A stretch of 64,000 nucleotides of DNA, from assembly GCA_003281315.1 (NCBI GenBank), contig QCCH01000006.1:28986-92985 (forward strand), given 5' to 3'. Below, piece after piece: positions 20,892 through 31,328 of this stretch. This DNA comes from Prochlorococcus sp. AG-347-K20 (GTDB lineage Bacteria > Cyanobacteriota > Cyanobacteriia > PCC-6307 > Cyanobiaceae). A program made the translations under genes and the position numbers. Numbering within the stretch: the stretch's first letter is position 1; each line of letters starts with the position of its first letter. Below the pieces are notes generated by a model. It did not search any database. It saw only the letters and a list, made by a program, of their open reading frames with translations, and was not told the origin of the DNA.

Positions 20892-22283
20892 ATGTCTTGT
20901 GTAATATCTTCTCCTTCCACGGATAGTGGTAAAACTACATTATCCCTTTTGCTATCCTCTTGGGCGTTCTCAAAAGGTATAAAGATTCAAACTTTCAAGG
21001 TTGGCCCAGATTATCTTGATCAACAACAACTTAGTTCCATTGGCCAACCTATTTGTAGGAATTTAGATATTTTTTTAAGCGGTGAGGAATGGGTTCAAGA
21101 AAGTTTTTTTAAACATTCTTTGAAATATGAATTCTCATTAATTGAAGGAGCTATGGGTTTATTTGATGGATTAGGGTCAACAACCTATTCCAGTACAGCA
21201 AATATCTCTAAACTTCTCAATGCTCCAATAATTTTTATTGTTAATGCTAGAGGCCAAGTAGCTTCTCTTTTGGCAACTATTCGAGGTTTTAGGGATTTCG
21301 ATAGTGAGTTGTCAATAGTAGGAATTATATTTAACAATGTTAATTCAGATAGACATAAAAAATTAATCAAAGAAGTTTTTAAAAATGAAGACATAGAAAT
21401 TCTTGGTTTTTTACCATCTGATTCAAAAATAACTTTAAATAAAGCTAATTTAGGTTTGATATCTCCAATGGATAATGGAAAAGAAATTGATGTTGAATAT
21501 TTCGCAAATTTCGCCGAAAAACACCTTAATGTATTTTCTATTATTAAGTTCATGAAATCTCCTCAAAAGAAAATATTTAATTCTGTCAATTTTAAAGATT
21601 TTAAAATAGACAAAAGTAAACCTATCGCAATTGCAGAAGATAAAATCTTTCATTTTCAATATCCTGAAACTAAGGAGTTTTTGAGTGAAATAGGCATTCC
21701 ATTGATTTCATGGAGTATTTATGATGATGAAGATATACCTAATGAGGCTTCTTCTTTAATTATTCCAGGGGGGTTCCCTGAAAAATATGCTGATCATATA
21801 AGTAACTCTACAAAAAGCTTAAATTCGTTAAGGAAATTTCGCGAAAATGGATTTATATATGCAGAATGCGGAGGGATGATGATTTTAGGAGACTTTATAA
21901 AAGATGAAAATGGTACTAATCATAAAATGAGTGGCATCCTGCCTTTTAGATCAAAAAAAAGTAAACTTTCAGTTGGTTATAGATACATTGAGGGTTTAAA
22001 AGATACTCCGATCATTAAACAAAATCAATTAATTAGAGGCCATGAATTTCATTTTTGGGAAATTGAAGATAATTTATCTGAACTTGAGTTAGGAAAAACT
22101 GCGAATCAGAAGAAACTATCTTCCCCATGGAAAATTAAATCTTGGAAAAGTGAATACAAAAATGAAGGCTTTTTTGATGAGAAATTACATGCAAGTTGGA
22201 TTCACTTACATTTGCCAAGTTCTCCAGAAGTCTCGAAAAACTTTATTGATGCCACCCAAATAAGTTTTTCAAAGCATTCTTAA
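20892..22283 (+). CDS. cobB: Cobyrinic acid a,c-diamide synthase
   Basis: Amidates the a and c side chains of cobyrinic acid in corrin (pseudocobalamin) synthesis, using glutamine and ATP. The 463-residue protein has an N-terminal dethiobiotin-synthetase-like P-loop (STDSGKTTLSL), EGAMGLFDGL, and a C-terminal type 1 glutamine amidotransferase domain with the catalytic cysteine in YAECGGMM and SLIIPGGFPEKY. The symbol cobB follows the CobB/CbiA family. Start 3 bp after opcA. Its TAA overlaps the convergent DUF212 stop by four bases. Confidence 0.93.
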   Translation: MSCVISSPSTDSGKTTLSLLLSSWAFSKGIKIQTFKVGPDYLDQQQLSSIGQPICRNLDIFLSGEEWVQESFFKHSLKYEFSLIEGAMGLFDGLGSTTYSSTANISKLLNAPIIFIVNARGQVASLLATIRGFRDFDSELSIVGIIFNNVNSDRHKKLIKEVFKNEDIEILGFLPSDSKITLNKANLGLISPMDNGKEIDVEYFANFAEKHLNVFSIIKFMKSPQKKIFNSVNFKDFKIDKSKPIAIAEDKIFHFQYPETKEFLSEIGIPLISWSIYDDEDIPNEASSLIIPGGFPEKYADHISNSTKSLNSLRKFRENGFIYAECGGMMILGDFIKDENGTNHKMSGILPFRSKKSKLSVGYRYIEGLKDTPIIKQNQLIRGHEFHFWEIEDNLSELELGKTANQKKLSSPWKIKSWKSEYKNEGFFDEKLHASWIHLHLPSSPEVSKNFIDATQISFSKHS

Positions 22284-22759
22284 TTTATTATCAAATCAAA
22301 TATTTTGAGTGGAGAACCCAAAAAAAACATTCCAGGCAAAGTGATTAATGGTCCTAAAAAACTCCCTACCATGACTTCAATTTTTGTATGGCCAAGGGTT
22401 TCTTTTAAAAGTAATTCAGATTGAGGGTCTAGTTTTTTTGATAGTTTATTGATTTCTGCAGCTTGAATCCCAGCTGATTTTCGTACACCACTAGCGTCAT
22501 ACATAACTATTAATGCTACAGCAACTGATAATGCGAATATTGAGCTATCAAATCCTAATTCATAACCTATGCCAGATGTAGCGCCAGTTATTAAGGCGGA
22601 ATGACTTGAAGGCATACCACCAGTCTCGATCATAATCCCAAATCTTATCTCTCCAGTTGAAAAGAAATTGAATACAATTTTTAAAAATTGTGCTAGCAGG
22701 CAGGATAATAAGCTCCAGAAAAGAACTGAATTATTAAAAAAGGTAAAAAACTCAGACAT
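22280..22759 (-). CDS. Divergent PAP2 (DUF212) membrane protein
   Basis: A 159-residue membrane protein with about four or five hydrophobic segments. The key element is GGMPSSHSALITG (about residues 47-59), the PSxSH-like motif of PAP2/haloperoxidase-related proteins, together with a downstream H in LGHTKIEVMVG. DUF212 members are annotated as acid phosphatase/vanadium-dependent haloperoxidase-related, and plant plastid homologues exist; the substrate is unknown. It is 13 bp downstream of crtE on the same strand, which could point to isoprenoid or lipid phosphate metabolism, an inference from position. Confidence 0.85.
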   Translation of the reverse strand: MSEFFTFFNNSVLFWSLLSCLLAQFLKIVFNFFSTGEIRFGIMIETGGMPSSHSALITGATSGIGYELGFDSSIFALSVAVALIVMYDASGVRKSAGIQAAEINKLSKKLDPQSELLLKETLGHTKIEVMVGSFLGPLITLPGMFFLGSPLKIFDLIIN

Positions 22760-22772
22760 AAATTAAAAATTA

Positions 22773-23675
22773 TTATCTATCTCTGTTTGTAATAAAGTCG
22801 GCTAATGATATTAAATACCTTGCGTCAGCACCCCAAGGTTCAATAGCTTTTTTTGCTTTTTCAACTAAATCAAATGCTCTTTTCTTTGACTCATCCATTC
22901 CAAGTAATTTAGGGTAAGTAGTTTTGTCAGCTAAAAGATCTTTGCCTGCAGTTTTACCAAGCTTTTCACTGCTGGAAGTTAAATCAAGAATATCATCTAT
23001 TATTTGGAAGGCCAAACCAATTCCCTCTGCATATGTTGTCAGAGCATGTAATAGTTTTTCGTTAGCGCCTGCGATCATTGCGCCTGTTCTTACGCAGGCC
23101 TTTAATAAAGCCCCAGTCTTATGAAGATGAATATATTCGAGGGTTTCAAGGTCGACTTCTTTGCCTTCGCATTCCAAATCAACAACTTGTCCCCCGACTA
23201 GGCCTGGTGCACCAGCAACTAAGGATAATTCGCCAACTACATTTAATAATCTATTTGGATCAACTCCAGGGCTTCTTAAAGAGACCATTTCAAAAGCCCT
23301 TGTTAATAAAGCATCGCCTGCAAGAATAGCTATTGCATCTCCATATACTTTATGATTTGTTGGCCTACCTCTCCTCAAATCATCATTATCCATAGCGGGC
23401 AGATCATCATGAATCAAGGACATTGTATGGATCATCTCTATTGCTACTGCAGTAGGAACAGCAAGAGAGGGTTCTCCCCCAGCTAGAGAGCAAGATGCTA
23501 AACATAAAATTGGACGTATTCTTTTCCCTCCAGCTAAAAGAGAATATCTCATTGATTCTCTCAATATTTCTGGATTCTCAGGGCCCAAGGAAAAATCAAG
23601 TGCTTCTTCTACAATCTTTTTTGTGTTTTTAAGATATTTTTCAAAATCAGAAATATTATCTATAACTTCATTCAT
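22773..23675 (-). CDS. crtE: Geranylgeranyl diphosphate synthase (prenyltransferase)
   Basis: Condenses IPP units to the C20 precursor of carotenoids, the chlorophyll phytyl tail and quinones. The 300-residue protein has the first aspartate-rich motif in [15 protein letters not shown] and the second in [11 protein letters not shown], plus GGKRIRPIL, which binds IPP. Normal length for the GGPP/FPP synthase family; exact chain length (C15 or C20) is not decidable by eye. It is 36 bp downstream of folD and 13 bp upstream of the DUF212 gene. Confidence 0.93.
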   Translation of the reverse strand: MNEVIDNISDFEKYLKNTKKIVEEALDFSLGPENPEILRESMRYSLLAGGKRIRPILCLASCSLAGGEPSLAVPTAVAIEMIHTMSLIHDDLPAMDNDDLRRGRPTNHKVYGDAIAILAGDALLTRAFEMVSLRSPGVDPNRLLNVVGELSLVAGAPGLVGGQVVDLECEGKEVDLETLEYIHLHKTGALLKACVRTGAMIAGANEKLLHALTTYAEGIGLAFQIIDDILDLTSSSEKLGKTAGKDLLADKTTYPKLLGMDESKKRAFDLVEKAKKAIEPWGADARYLISLADFITNRDR

Positions 23676-23711
23676 TTTATACCTTTAGTAAAAAAAATTT
23701 CATCTTGGAGT

Positions 23712-24608
23712 TTATGGCAAAAGGTCATTAAGAGTTGATGATAAACCAAATTGTTTTTGCCAGCTAAAAATAGTATTTACAAGTAACATTGTTACTGTCA
23801 TTGGTCCAACACCTCCAGGGACAGGTGTGTAAGCAAATACTTTAGAAATAACATCTTCTAATAATACATCGCCACATAATCTGCTTTGATTTTTAGCGGA
23901 ACTTTTTAATCTATGTATTCCAACATCAATAACAACTGCTCCTTCCTTCACAAAACTCGAATCTACAAGATTGGGTTTTCCTGCAGCAGCAATTAGAATG
24001 TCGGCTTCTCTACAAACTTTATTCAAATTAAATGTTTTAGAGTGAGTAATTGTTACCGTGCCATTTAGGTTCAACAACATAAGCGATAGGGGCTTCCCAA
24101 CAAGCAAACTTCTTCCTATGACAACAATTTTCTTGCCTTCAATTGTAATATTTTCAGATCTTAATAAATTAATAATTCCTGCTGGTGTGCATGATCTCAT
24201 CGCAGGCTCATTTTTTACTAGTTTGCCAATGTTTATCTCATTTAGTCCATCTACATCTTTGCTTGGATTAATATGGCTGATCAGTTTTTGTTCGTCAAAC
24301 TTCTTCGGGATGGGAAGTTGTAGTAACATTCCATCAATATCTTTATCAGAATTAAGTTTGCTTATTAATTGTTCAACTTCTTTTTGCTCTACACTATCCT
24401 TTAGATGAAAGATAAAGCTCTTTATTCCAATCCTTGAACATGCTTTTTCCTTATTATTAACGTAAACACCACTCGCGGGGTCTTCACCTATTCTTATTAC
24501 AGCTAAACCGGGAGCTCTTTTTGCAATTTTTTTATTACTCGAGATATAATTAGATAATCTTTCTTCAATTTCAAGAGATAATTTTTTTCCGTCTAATTTT
24601 AATGACAT
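23712..24608 (-). CDS. folD: Methylenetetrahydrofolate dehydrogenase / cyclohydrolase FolD
   Basis: Bifunctional C1-folate enzyme (NADP-dependent dehydrogenase and cyclohydrolase) supplying formyl-THF for purines and formyl-Met. The 298-residue protein shows the catalytic-lysine segment [21 protein letters not shown], the Rossmann region [17 protein letters not shown] and the C-terminal [15 protein letters not shown]. All are family hallmarks. ATG start at 24608, 74 bp from the divergent 7TM-HD gene. Confidence 0.97.
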   Translation of the reverse strand: MSLKLDGKKLSLEIEERLSNYISSNKKIAKRAPGLAVIRIGEDPASGVYVNNKEKACSRIGIKSFIFHLKDSVEQKEVEQLISKLNSDKDIDGMLLQLPIPKKFDEQKLISHINPSKDVDGLNEINIGKLVKNEPAMRSCTPAGIINLLRSENITIEGKKIVVIGRSLLVGKPLSLMLLNLNGTVTITHSKTFNLNKVCREADILIAAAGKPNLVDSSFVKEGAVVIDVGIHRLKSSAKNQSRLCGDVLLEDVISKVFAYTPVPGGVGPMTVTMLLVNTIFSWQKQFGLSSTLNDLLP

Positions 24609-24682
24609 TTAGAAAAACATCTCCTTTTTACACCTAGCATGCCTATAATTTTAAATTATTCAAATAGATTTATCTATATTCT

Positions 24683-26158
24683 GTGCAAAACATCATAACT
24701 ACCTTAAAGAAATTGTTTTATCTTTGGAGGCGAAGTCAAGTCCCAGTAAAACAACCAATTAAAATTTCAAAAATAGATAATCTCATAATTTTTTTAGTAT
24801 GCATTTTAATTTCAATAATTTCTTCTTTTAAACTACTTCTTATCACGCCTTTAAATATCGCAGATATTTTTTCTTGGTTTTTGACCTTTATTGAAATACT
24901 TATTAGTTCTGGTGTTTTGATATTAGTTTCAAAAAAAGAGAATCCTACAATTTCCTCAAGACAGATCTTTTTGATCATTACTCTTCTTTTAGCAGTACAA
25001 GTTTCGAAATTAGCCTTAGGTTCAACCACAAGTCCATTATCTATGATAATTCCACCTGCATTAATAATATCTCAAGGAATGGGAACCATAACAGCTTTAG
25101 CTTGGGTATCAATAGCGAGTCTTATTTGGCCTGACCCAGAAATTGTTATAAATAACAATTTATTTTTTATTTTGTTAGTTTTTGCTTCAATAGTATCTCT
25201 TCTTGGAGGAAGAATAAGAAGTAGAGCTCAGTTACTTCAACTATCAATTTTTATTCCCATAGGATCTTTCTTGAGTCAATGGATATTGATTGGTAAAGAT
25301 AAAATATCTCTTATTAATAATAAGCAAGATTTTGTTTTAACTAATGGGGATATATTTTCTGATTCCTTGCTGTTGGCTATAGCTATGCTTTTTACAATTT
25401 TATTTATTCCTATTTTTGAATCGATATTCGGATTATTAACTAAAGCAAGATTACTCGAATTGGCTGATAAGGAGAAGCCTCTAATTAGAAGATTATCTTT
25501 AGAAGCTCCTGGGACTTTTGAACATACCTTACTCATATGTGGTTTAGCAGAGGAGGCAACAAGAATGATTGGTGGTGATATTGATCTTATTAAAACTGGA
25601 GCGTTATATCATGATGTTGGCAAATTACATGCACCTAATTGGTTTATTGAAAATCAGGATGGTTCAAAAAATCCGCATGACGAATTAGATGATCCTATTA
25701 AAAGTGCAGAAGTATTACAAGCTCATGTTGATGAAGGATTGAAATTTGCAAGAAAAAATAGACTGCCCAAGCTTATAGCTAATTTTATTCCTGAACATCA
25801 AGGTACCCTTAAAATGGGATATTTTTTTCAAAAAGCTAAAGAAAAAAATCTTGACATTAATGAATATTATTTTAGATACAAAGGCCCTATTCCTCAGTCC
25901 AAAGAAACAGCTATTTTAATGCTTGCCGATGGATGTGAAGCAGCACTAAGAGCTATGAATATTAATGCATCTGATAAAGAAGCTTTGAAAACAATTTCTA
26001 ATATTATCTACTCTCGTAAAAAAGATGGGCAATTAGATGATAGCAATTTATCCAAAGGAGAAATTTTTCTAATAAAAAGGGCATTCTTGAATGTGTGGAA
26101 AAGAATTAGGCACAGAAGAATTCAGTACCCAACTGGCAAGAATAATACTTTTTCTTAA
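24683..26158 (+). CDS. 7TM-HD domain protein (PgpH-like, short form)
   Basis: A 491-residue membrane protein. Seven or so hydrophobic helices (about 30-260) are followed by a cytoplasmic HD phosphohydrolase domain: FEHTLLICGLAEEATRMI, then YHDVGKLHAPNWF with the HD pair, HVDEGLKFARK and FIPEHQGT, and LADGCEAALRAM. This is the architecture of PgpH-type c-di-AMP phosphodiesterases, but the large N-terminal extracellular domain of those proteins is absent. Function as a nucleotide phosphodiesterase is inferred. GTG start at 24683, since no ATG in frame precedes the first helix. Confidence 0.85.
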   Translation: MQNIITTLKKLFYLWRRSQVPVKQPIKISKIDNLIIFLVCILISIISSFKLLLITPLNIADIFSWFLTFIEILISSGVLILVSKKENPTISSRQIFLIITLLLAVQVSKLALGSTTSPLSMIIPPALIISQGMGTITALAWVSIASLIWPDPEIVINNNLFFILLVFASIVSLLGGRIRSRAQLLQLSIFIPIGSFLSQWILIGKDKISLINNKQDFVLTNGDIFSDSLLLAIAMLFTILFIPIFESIFGLLTKARLLELADKEKPLIRRLSLEAPGTFEHTLLICGLAEEATRMIGGDIDLIKTGALYHDVGKLHAPNWFIENQDGSKNPHDELDDPIKSAEVLQAHVDEGLKFARKNRLPKLIANFIPEHQGTLKMGYFFQKAKEKNLDINEYYFRYKGPIPQSKETAILMLADGCEAALRAMNINASDKEALKTISNIIYSRKKDGQLDDSNLSKGEIFLIKRAFLNVWKRIRHRRIQYPTGKNNTFS

Positions 26159-26167
26159 TTTTAAATT

Positions 26168-26560
26168 TTATAACCTAATACTTCTTCGATGTTTCGGATT
26201 ACACCAATAAAGAAGAGCTAGCGTACTTAATAATGTTGTTAAAAGAGTAAATCCACCAACTCCATAAATGTCTTGAAGAGTTATGAGCCTTACAACTGAA
26301 TAAGGAGCCATACCAGAGATTACCATTGATAAAGATACCAGAGTTAAAGTTACTCCCCATTTTCTCTCTGCTAAAAGAGCTGCTGAAGAAACTATTCCAA
26401 CAATAGCAGCAGGCCATCCAAGACTTATTGCAAGAGTTATATTTGCAACTTTTAGTGGAGGTCCATAACTTATTATTAATGCAATTATTGGAAGTGCAAT
26501 TATGTTGCCGATTAAGCCAACCCACGAAAGTGCCCAATATCCAAGTACCCTTTCTCTCAT
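26168..26560 (-). CDS. Conserved four-helix membrane protein
   Basis: A 130-residue integral membrane protein with about four hydrophobic segments (for example LSWVGLIGNIIALPIIALII and AISLGWPAAIVGIVSSAALL) and a basic C-terminal tail, CNPKHRRSIRL. I know it only as a conserved cyanobacterial hypothetical. It lies between the convergent 7TM-HD gene (9-bp gap) and leuA on the same strand (83 bp upstream). No function can be assigned. Confidence 0.65.
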   Translation of the reverse strand: MRERVLGYWALSWVGLIGNIIALPIIALIISYGPPLKVANITLAISLGWPAAIVGIVSSAALLAERKWGVTLTLVSLSMVISGMAPYSVVRLITLQDIYGVGGFTLLTTLLSTLALLYWCNPKHRRSIRL

Positions 26561-26643
26561 TATTTATTGCTTTAAATATTAGTTAAATCTACATTATTGA
26601 GAGACTATTTTTTAATGCTACTTAATAATCCTAAGAAAATAAT

Positions 26644-28284
26644 TTAATTTGCAGGATTAGATAGAAATTTATTATCAGAATTCTCTAAACTATCAAATTG
26701 TGGATGAATTGAATTTTTTTTCTCAGAAAATACAAGTCTATTTAAAGCATTAACGTAAGCATTCGCTGCAGCAACTACAACGTCAGTGTCAGCAGAATGA
26801 CCAGAATATATTTTATTATCCCTTCTTATTCTTATTGTTACTTCGCCCAATGCATCAATTCCTTCTGTTACCGACTTAACAGAAAATTCAATTAATTCAT
26901 TAGGAACTTTAGCTAATTTATTTAAAGCCTCGCATACAGCATCAACTGGCCCAGTACCTATTGATACAGCAGTATCCTCACTATTATCTTCTGTGTTTAG
27001 AAGCGAAATGGTTGCAGTAGGTTTAGAGGCGTTACCACAACTTACTTGTACAAGACTTAATTGAAATTTAGCTTCTGGTAGCTGAACTTGTTCACTAACA
27101 ATTGCTTCTAAGTCTCTATCAGTAATTTCTCTTTTCCTGTCAGCTAAATCTTTAAAACGAGCAAAAGCATCATTTAAATCTTCTCGGCTTAAGTCATATC
27201 CCATTTCTTCTAATCTTGCTCTTACCGCACTTCTTCCACTCAGTTTCCCTAAAGATATTTTGTTGTCACTCAAACCAACAGTTTTTGCATCGATAATTTC
27301 GTAAGTTAGTCTATTTTTTAAAACCCCATCCTGATGAATGCCTGATTCATGAGCAAAAGCATTAGCTCCCACAATTGCTTTATTGGGTTGCACAGTCATT
27401 CCAGTTAGGTTGGAAACAAGTCTAGAGGTTTTTGTTATCTCTTCTGTTCTTATAGCCGTAAGAGGAGTTGGGGAATCTTGATTTCTTTTGAAAAAACTAT
27501 TAAAAAAACTTTTCCTGACATGAAGTGCCATTACTAATTCTTCTAGAGAGGCATTCCCGGCTCTTTCTCCAATTCCATTAATAGTACATTCTAGTTGTCT
27601 TGCTCCATTTTTTACTGCCTCAAGAAAATTGGCTACTGCTAAACCTAAATCATTATGACCATGAACCGAGATTACTGCCTCATCAATATTTGGAACATTT
27701 TTATTTATATCGGCAATTAGGTTGCCAAATTCACTAGGAGTTGTAAACCCAACAGTATCAGGGATATTTATTGTTGTCGCTCCTGCAGTAATTGCTAGTT
27801 GAATAACTTCGTATAAAAATTCAGGATCACTCCTTGAGGCATCTTCACAAGAAAACTCAATATCATCAACTAAGGATTTCGCATAATTAACCATTTCTGG
27901 AACTATTTGAAGAACATCTTTTCTGGATTTTTTTAGTTTATGTTTAAGATGAATATCGCTTGTTGCAATAAAAGTATGTATCCTTTTCTTGGGAGCTGGA
28001 CTTACTGCTTCGTAACATGCTTTTATGTCTCCTTTAGACGCCCTAGCTAAACCACATATTATAGGGCCATTTTCTTTCCCTACGACATTAGCAATTTTAT
28101 TAACTGCTTTAAAATCTCCTGGACTTGCGAAAGGGAATCCAGCTTCAATAACATCTACTCCTAATCTTGCTAATTGATGGGCGATAGCAAGCTTTTCTTC
28201 AAGATTTAAGCTGGCACCAGGAGATTGCTCTCCATCTCGAAGAGTTGTGTCAAATATCAAAATTCTTCCAGGATCTTTTGACAT
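26644..28284 (-). CDS. leuA: 2-isopropylmalate synthase
   Basis: First committed step of leucine synthesis: acetyl-CoA plus 2-oxoisovalerate. The 546-residue protein has the HMGL-like TIM barrel with [16 protein letters not shown], metal-binding [16 protein letters not shown], and [10 protein letters not shown]. After [15 protein letters not shown] comes a C-terminal LeuA dimer (leucine feedback) domain. ATG at 28284 just after a run of pyrimidines with no Shine-Dalgarno. The 221 bp to the next, divergent gene are A+T-rich and show no gene or clear RNA. Confidence 0.97.
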   Translation of the reverse strand: MSKDPGRILIFDTTLRDGEQSPGASLNLEEKLAIAHQLARLGVDVIEAGFPFASPGDFKAVNKIANVVGKENGPIICGLARASKGDIKACYEAVSPAPKKRIHTFIATSDIHLKHKLKKSRKDVLQIVPEMVNYAKSLVDDIEFSCEDASRSDPEFLYEVIQLAITAGATTINIPDTVGFTTPSEFGNLIADINKNVPNIDEAVISVHGHNDLGLAVANFLEAVKNGARQLECTINGIGERAGNASLEELVMALHVRKSFFNSFFKRNQDSPTPLTAIRTEEITKTSRLVSNLTGMTVQPNKAIVGANAFAHESGIHQDGVLKNRLTYEIIDAKTVGLSDNKISLGKLSGRSAVRARLEEMGYDLSREDLNDAFARFKDLADRKREITDRDLEAIVSEQVQLPEAKFQLSLVQVSCGNASKPTATISLLNTEDNSEDTAVSIGTGPVDAVCEALNKLAKVPNELIEFSVKSVTEGIDALGEVTIRIRRDNKIYSGHSADTDVVVAAANAYVNALNRLVFSEKKNSIHPQFDSLENSDNKFLSNPAN

Positions 28285-28505
28285 CAGGGGGGATAACCTA
28301 AACTTATATTAAGCTAATTAAAAAATTTTGACTAGATTTAGTTCAATAAATATTGTCTGAATGTTTATAAGTTAAATAATATTGGTTAAAATTCTGAAAA
28401 AAAAAATCAAATACTTAAATTTTTAAAGTATTGTTTTAGGATTAAAGACTTTTTTATAAAAAAATTTCAATTTTTTATAGAACTAAAGTCATAAATTTAA
28501 AAAGT

Positions 28506-30107
28506 ATGAATGGGCAATACTCTAAAAATAATGTTTTAGGCCAGTTAGCGATAGTTTTACATGCTCATCTACCTTATGTCAGGAAAAATGAAAAAAACTC
28601 CTTAGAAGAGGATTGGTTATTTCAGGCGATTCTGGAATGTTATATACCACTACTTCAATCAATAGAATCTTCCAAAAATGAAAATCCTGAAAATACAAAA
28701 CTTACTATTAGTTTGTCTCCAACATTATTATCACTTCTAAATAATAAACAAATTCAAGACACTTTCCCAAGCTGGATTAAAACAAGGAATGATTTCCTAA
28801 AAGAACTGCCACTAGAAGAAAAAAATGCCTCTGCATTTTTGATTAATAATCTTAATGATAAATACTTATACTGGCAAAATTGTTCTGGAAATTTAATTGA
28901 AAAGTTTAGGGTTTTAAAAAACTCTGGAAATTTGGATATTCTTACTTGTGCTGCTACTCACGGATATTTGCCAATTTTAAGGGAGAATCCTGAAACTGTA
29001 AAAGGACAAATCAATACAGCCGTTAGGAGCCATGAAAATATTTTTGAAACAAAGCCTTTAGGTATTTGGTTACCTGAATGCGCGTATTATGAGGGTTTAG
29101 ATGAAATACTATTCAATTCTGGAATTAGATATACGATCTTAGACGGACACGGGATTCTAAACTCCACACCAAGGCCTAGGTATGGAGTATATGCTCCAAT
29201 ATGCTCGAAAAAAGGAGTGGCATTTTTCGGGAGAGATAGTGAGTCAACCTTGCCCGTTTGGTCCGCTAAGGATGGGTTCCCCGGCGACAAAGTTTACAGG
29301 GAATTTCATAAAGATTTGGGGTGGGAATTACCTCTCTCAAAGCTCCAAAAGAAGGGTATTTCATCAAAAAGACCTTTGGGTTTAAAGTTTCACAAGATTA
29401 CAGATGAAAACATTTCTTTAGGAGGGAAAGAGTTTTACCTTGAAAATGAAGCTAAAAATAAGGCAGCAGAACATGCTGATACCTATCTTCTAGCGAGATC
29501 CAAACAACTAGAAAAATTGACTTTATCCTCTTCCTTTAAGCCTTTATTGGTAGCTCCATTTGATGCAGAGTTATTTGGTCATTGGTGGTATGAGGGACCT
29601 TTTTTTATTGAAAATATACTAAGGAACTCTAGTAAATATTCAATTAAGCTTACAAATTTAAAAGAATTCTTATTGCAAAAACCAAATCTTCAGATTTGTG
29701 ATCCATCGCCATCAAGCTGGGGGCAAGGTGGTTACCATAATTACTGGATTAATGATGCAAATGCATGGATTGTTCCAGAAATCACAAAGGCAGGCTCAAC
29801 ATTTGTAGATTTGTGCTTGAAAAATTTTAATGATGATTTATCTCTAAGACTCTTCAAGCAAGCTGCAAGAGAACTACTTCTTTCTGAGTCTTCTGATTGG
29901 AGTTTTATTTTAAGAGCTGGAACCACAACTGAACTTGCAAAAGAGAGAATAGAAAGACACTTATTCAGGTTCTGGAAATTGGTTGAAATGATTAAAAATC
30001 AATCTAATATTAATTTAAAATTTCTTCAAGATATTGAGGAAGAGGATAAAGTCTTCCAAAATATTAATATTGATGATTGGCGAAAAAAAAATACTAATTT
30101 AACTTGA
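28506..30107 (+). CDS. GH57 family glycogen-branching-type enzyme (DUF1957 C-terminus)
   Basis: A 533-residue glycoside hydrolase family 57 protein. Opening motif HAHLPYVR, the nucleophile glutamate in GIWLPECAYYEG, the acid/base aspartate in APFDAELFGHWWYEGP, and a C-terminal helical domain ending with the conserved W-rich SSWGQGGYHNYW and SESSDWSF. This domain set matches thermophile-type GH57 1,4-alpha-glucan branching enzymes. Whether it branches or hydrolyses glucan is not decidable here, and cyanobacteria may also have a GH13 GlgB. Its last 14 bases overlap the convergent lycopene cyclase gene. Confidence 0.85.
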   Translation: MNGQYSKNNVLGQLAIVLHAHLPYVRKNEKNSLEEDWLFQAILECYIPLLQSIESSKNENPENTKLTISLSPTLLSLLNNKQIQDTFPSWIKTRNDFLKELPLEEKNASAFLINNLNDKYLYWQNCSGNLIEKFRVLKNSGNLDILTCAATHGYLPILRENPETVKGQINTAVRSHENIFETKPLGIWLPECAYYEGLDEILFNSGIRYTILDGHGILNSTPRPRYGVYAPICSKKGVAFFGRDSESTLPVWSAKDGFPGDKVYREFHKDLGWELPLSKLQKKGISSKRPLGLKFHKITDENISLGGKEFYLENEAKNKAAEHADTYLLARSKQLEKLTLSSSFKPLLVAPFDAELFGHWWYEGPFFIENILRNSSKYSIKLTNLKEFLLQKPNLQICDPSPSSWGQGGYHNYWINDANAWIVPEITKAGSTFVDLCLKNFNDDLSLRLFKQAARELLLSESSDWSFILRAGTTTELAKERIERHLFRFWKLVEMIKNQSNINLKFLQDIEEEDKVFQNINIDDWRKKNTNLT

Positions 30108-31305
30108 GCATTCCTAGTTTTACTTTTAGAGGTGAATTTATAAACATCTTACTCATAACGAAAATTAGTTTTGGAAGTGGCAGTGTATTAGTAAGAAAAC
30201 CTACCCATTCATTAGTTGATAATCTAAAGAAATTTGAGAAAAAGCTTCTTAATCTACTTTCGTCAAAACTCATCAATCTTCTTAGACCATATTGGTAAAG
30301 TTTATGCCTTTGTGTTAACTCGTAAGGCCATAGGATTTCCCAACCTTTTGAAGCTAACTCACGTGAACTTAGTTGAGGTTCTTTTAAAAAGATTGCTAAT
30401 TTTTGTGCAAGAAGTGGAGCCCTTCTTAATAAAGATCCAACCATGTATCCTGATGCAGGATGAACCATACTTGCAGACCCTCCGAAACCAAGTACAAATT
30501 GTTTTTTAAATGGGAGGGGTAAATTCATAGGGAAAAGGCAATTCTCTTCATGAAAAATTTCACTTACCTCAATACCCTTACTATTAAGTCTTTTATAAAG
30601 CCTTTTTTTAAGATTTTCTTGGGATAATGCAGGATAACTAGCTAATGAAGTTTCTTCAACAAAAAAGGTCTCGTTGCCAAGATCCATTGCATAAAGAAAG
30701 GAAGGAGATGATAACTTCTCTTCATTGTTTAAATGATTTGGACGGAAATCCATTAGAACAAATTGTTCTTTATTAACAGGTGGTGATGTAAATTTACCTA
30801 CAATTCCGTAAGCAGCTTGTTGAGCGATTTCATTTTGAACTGGTCTTTTTACAAAATTACTTTTATGACCACTTGCATCAATAACTAATCTCGCCTTTAT
30901 TTTAAGACCTGAAAAACAAATTACCTCAGATAGTTTATTTTTTTCTTTAATGTCTTTTGCTGTTTCATTCAACCATTCAATCCCTTTACATTTTTTTAAA
31001 AGCTCATTTTGAAAGGCTTCTTGATTTATTAACCCATAATCGTAGTTGTGTTTTGTCTGAGTATCCCCTTTTTTATTTTCCCCATCTCCAAAAAAACTAA
31101 CTGTTTCACACCATCTATGAGATAACAAGGACTCTAACCCTAATTCTTCTAATTCAGATGCCCAGATACCATATGTATTCTCCCATTTTTCATTTGGAGA
31201 TTTTGTTGATATTCCCTTAATATTTAGATCCTGCTTGGCTAATTCTGAAGCTAAACATAATGCTGCAGGACCAGAACCTAAAATTAAAATATCAAGTATT
31301 TCCAT
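30094..31305 (-). CDS. crtL: Lycopene cyclase, CrtL type
   Basis: Flavoprotein-like cyclase forming the rings of beta-carotene (and, for the epsilon type, alpha-carotene) from lycopene. The 403-residue protein has the N-terminal dinucleotide motif LILGSGPAALCLASELA, the DFRPNHL segment, the conserved FLYAMDLGNETFFVEETSLA, and GGSASMVHPASGYMVGS. Prochlorococcus has a beta and an epsilon cyclase of the same family; this one most likely is the beta cyclase, on my recollection of gene order next to gyrA, so the suffix is left out. It lies 23 bp downstream of gyrA. Confidence 0.88.
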   Translation of the reverse strand: MEILDILILGSGPAALCLASELAKQDLNIKGISTKSPNEKWENTYGIWASELEELGLESLLSHRWCETVSFFGDGENKKGDTQTKHNYDYGLINQEAFQNELLKKCKGIEWLNETAKDIKEKNKLSEVICFSGLKIKARLVIDASGHKSNFVKRPVQNEIAQQAAYGIVGKFTSPPVNKEQFVLMDFRPNHLNNEEKLSSPSFLYAMDLGNETFFVEETSLASYPALSQENLKKRLYKRLNSKGIEVSEIFHEENCLFPMNLPLPFKKQFVLGFGGSASMVHPASGYMVGSLLRRAPLLAQKLAIFLKEPQLSSRELASKGWEILWPYELTQRHKLYQYGLRRLMSFDESRLRSFFSNFFRLSTNEWVGFLTNTLPLPKLIFVMSKMFINSPLKVKLGMLKLN

Positions 31306-31328
31306 ATAATCTAATAAACCATTTTCTT

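Noticed and set aside
26199..26537. 112-codon minus-strand frame alternative to the 130-residue membrane protein
   Set aside because: Same DNA in another frame; rich in Asn/Ser/Cys, no regular helix pattern, whereas the other frame gives four clean hydrophobic helices.
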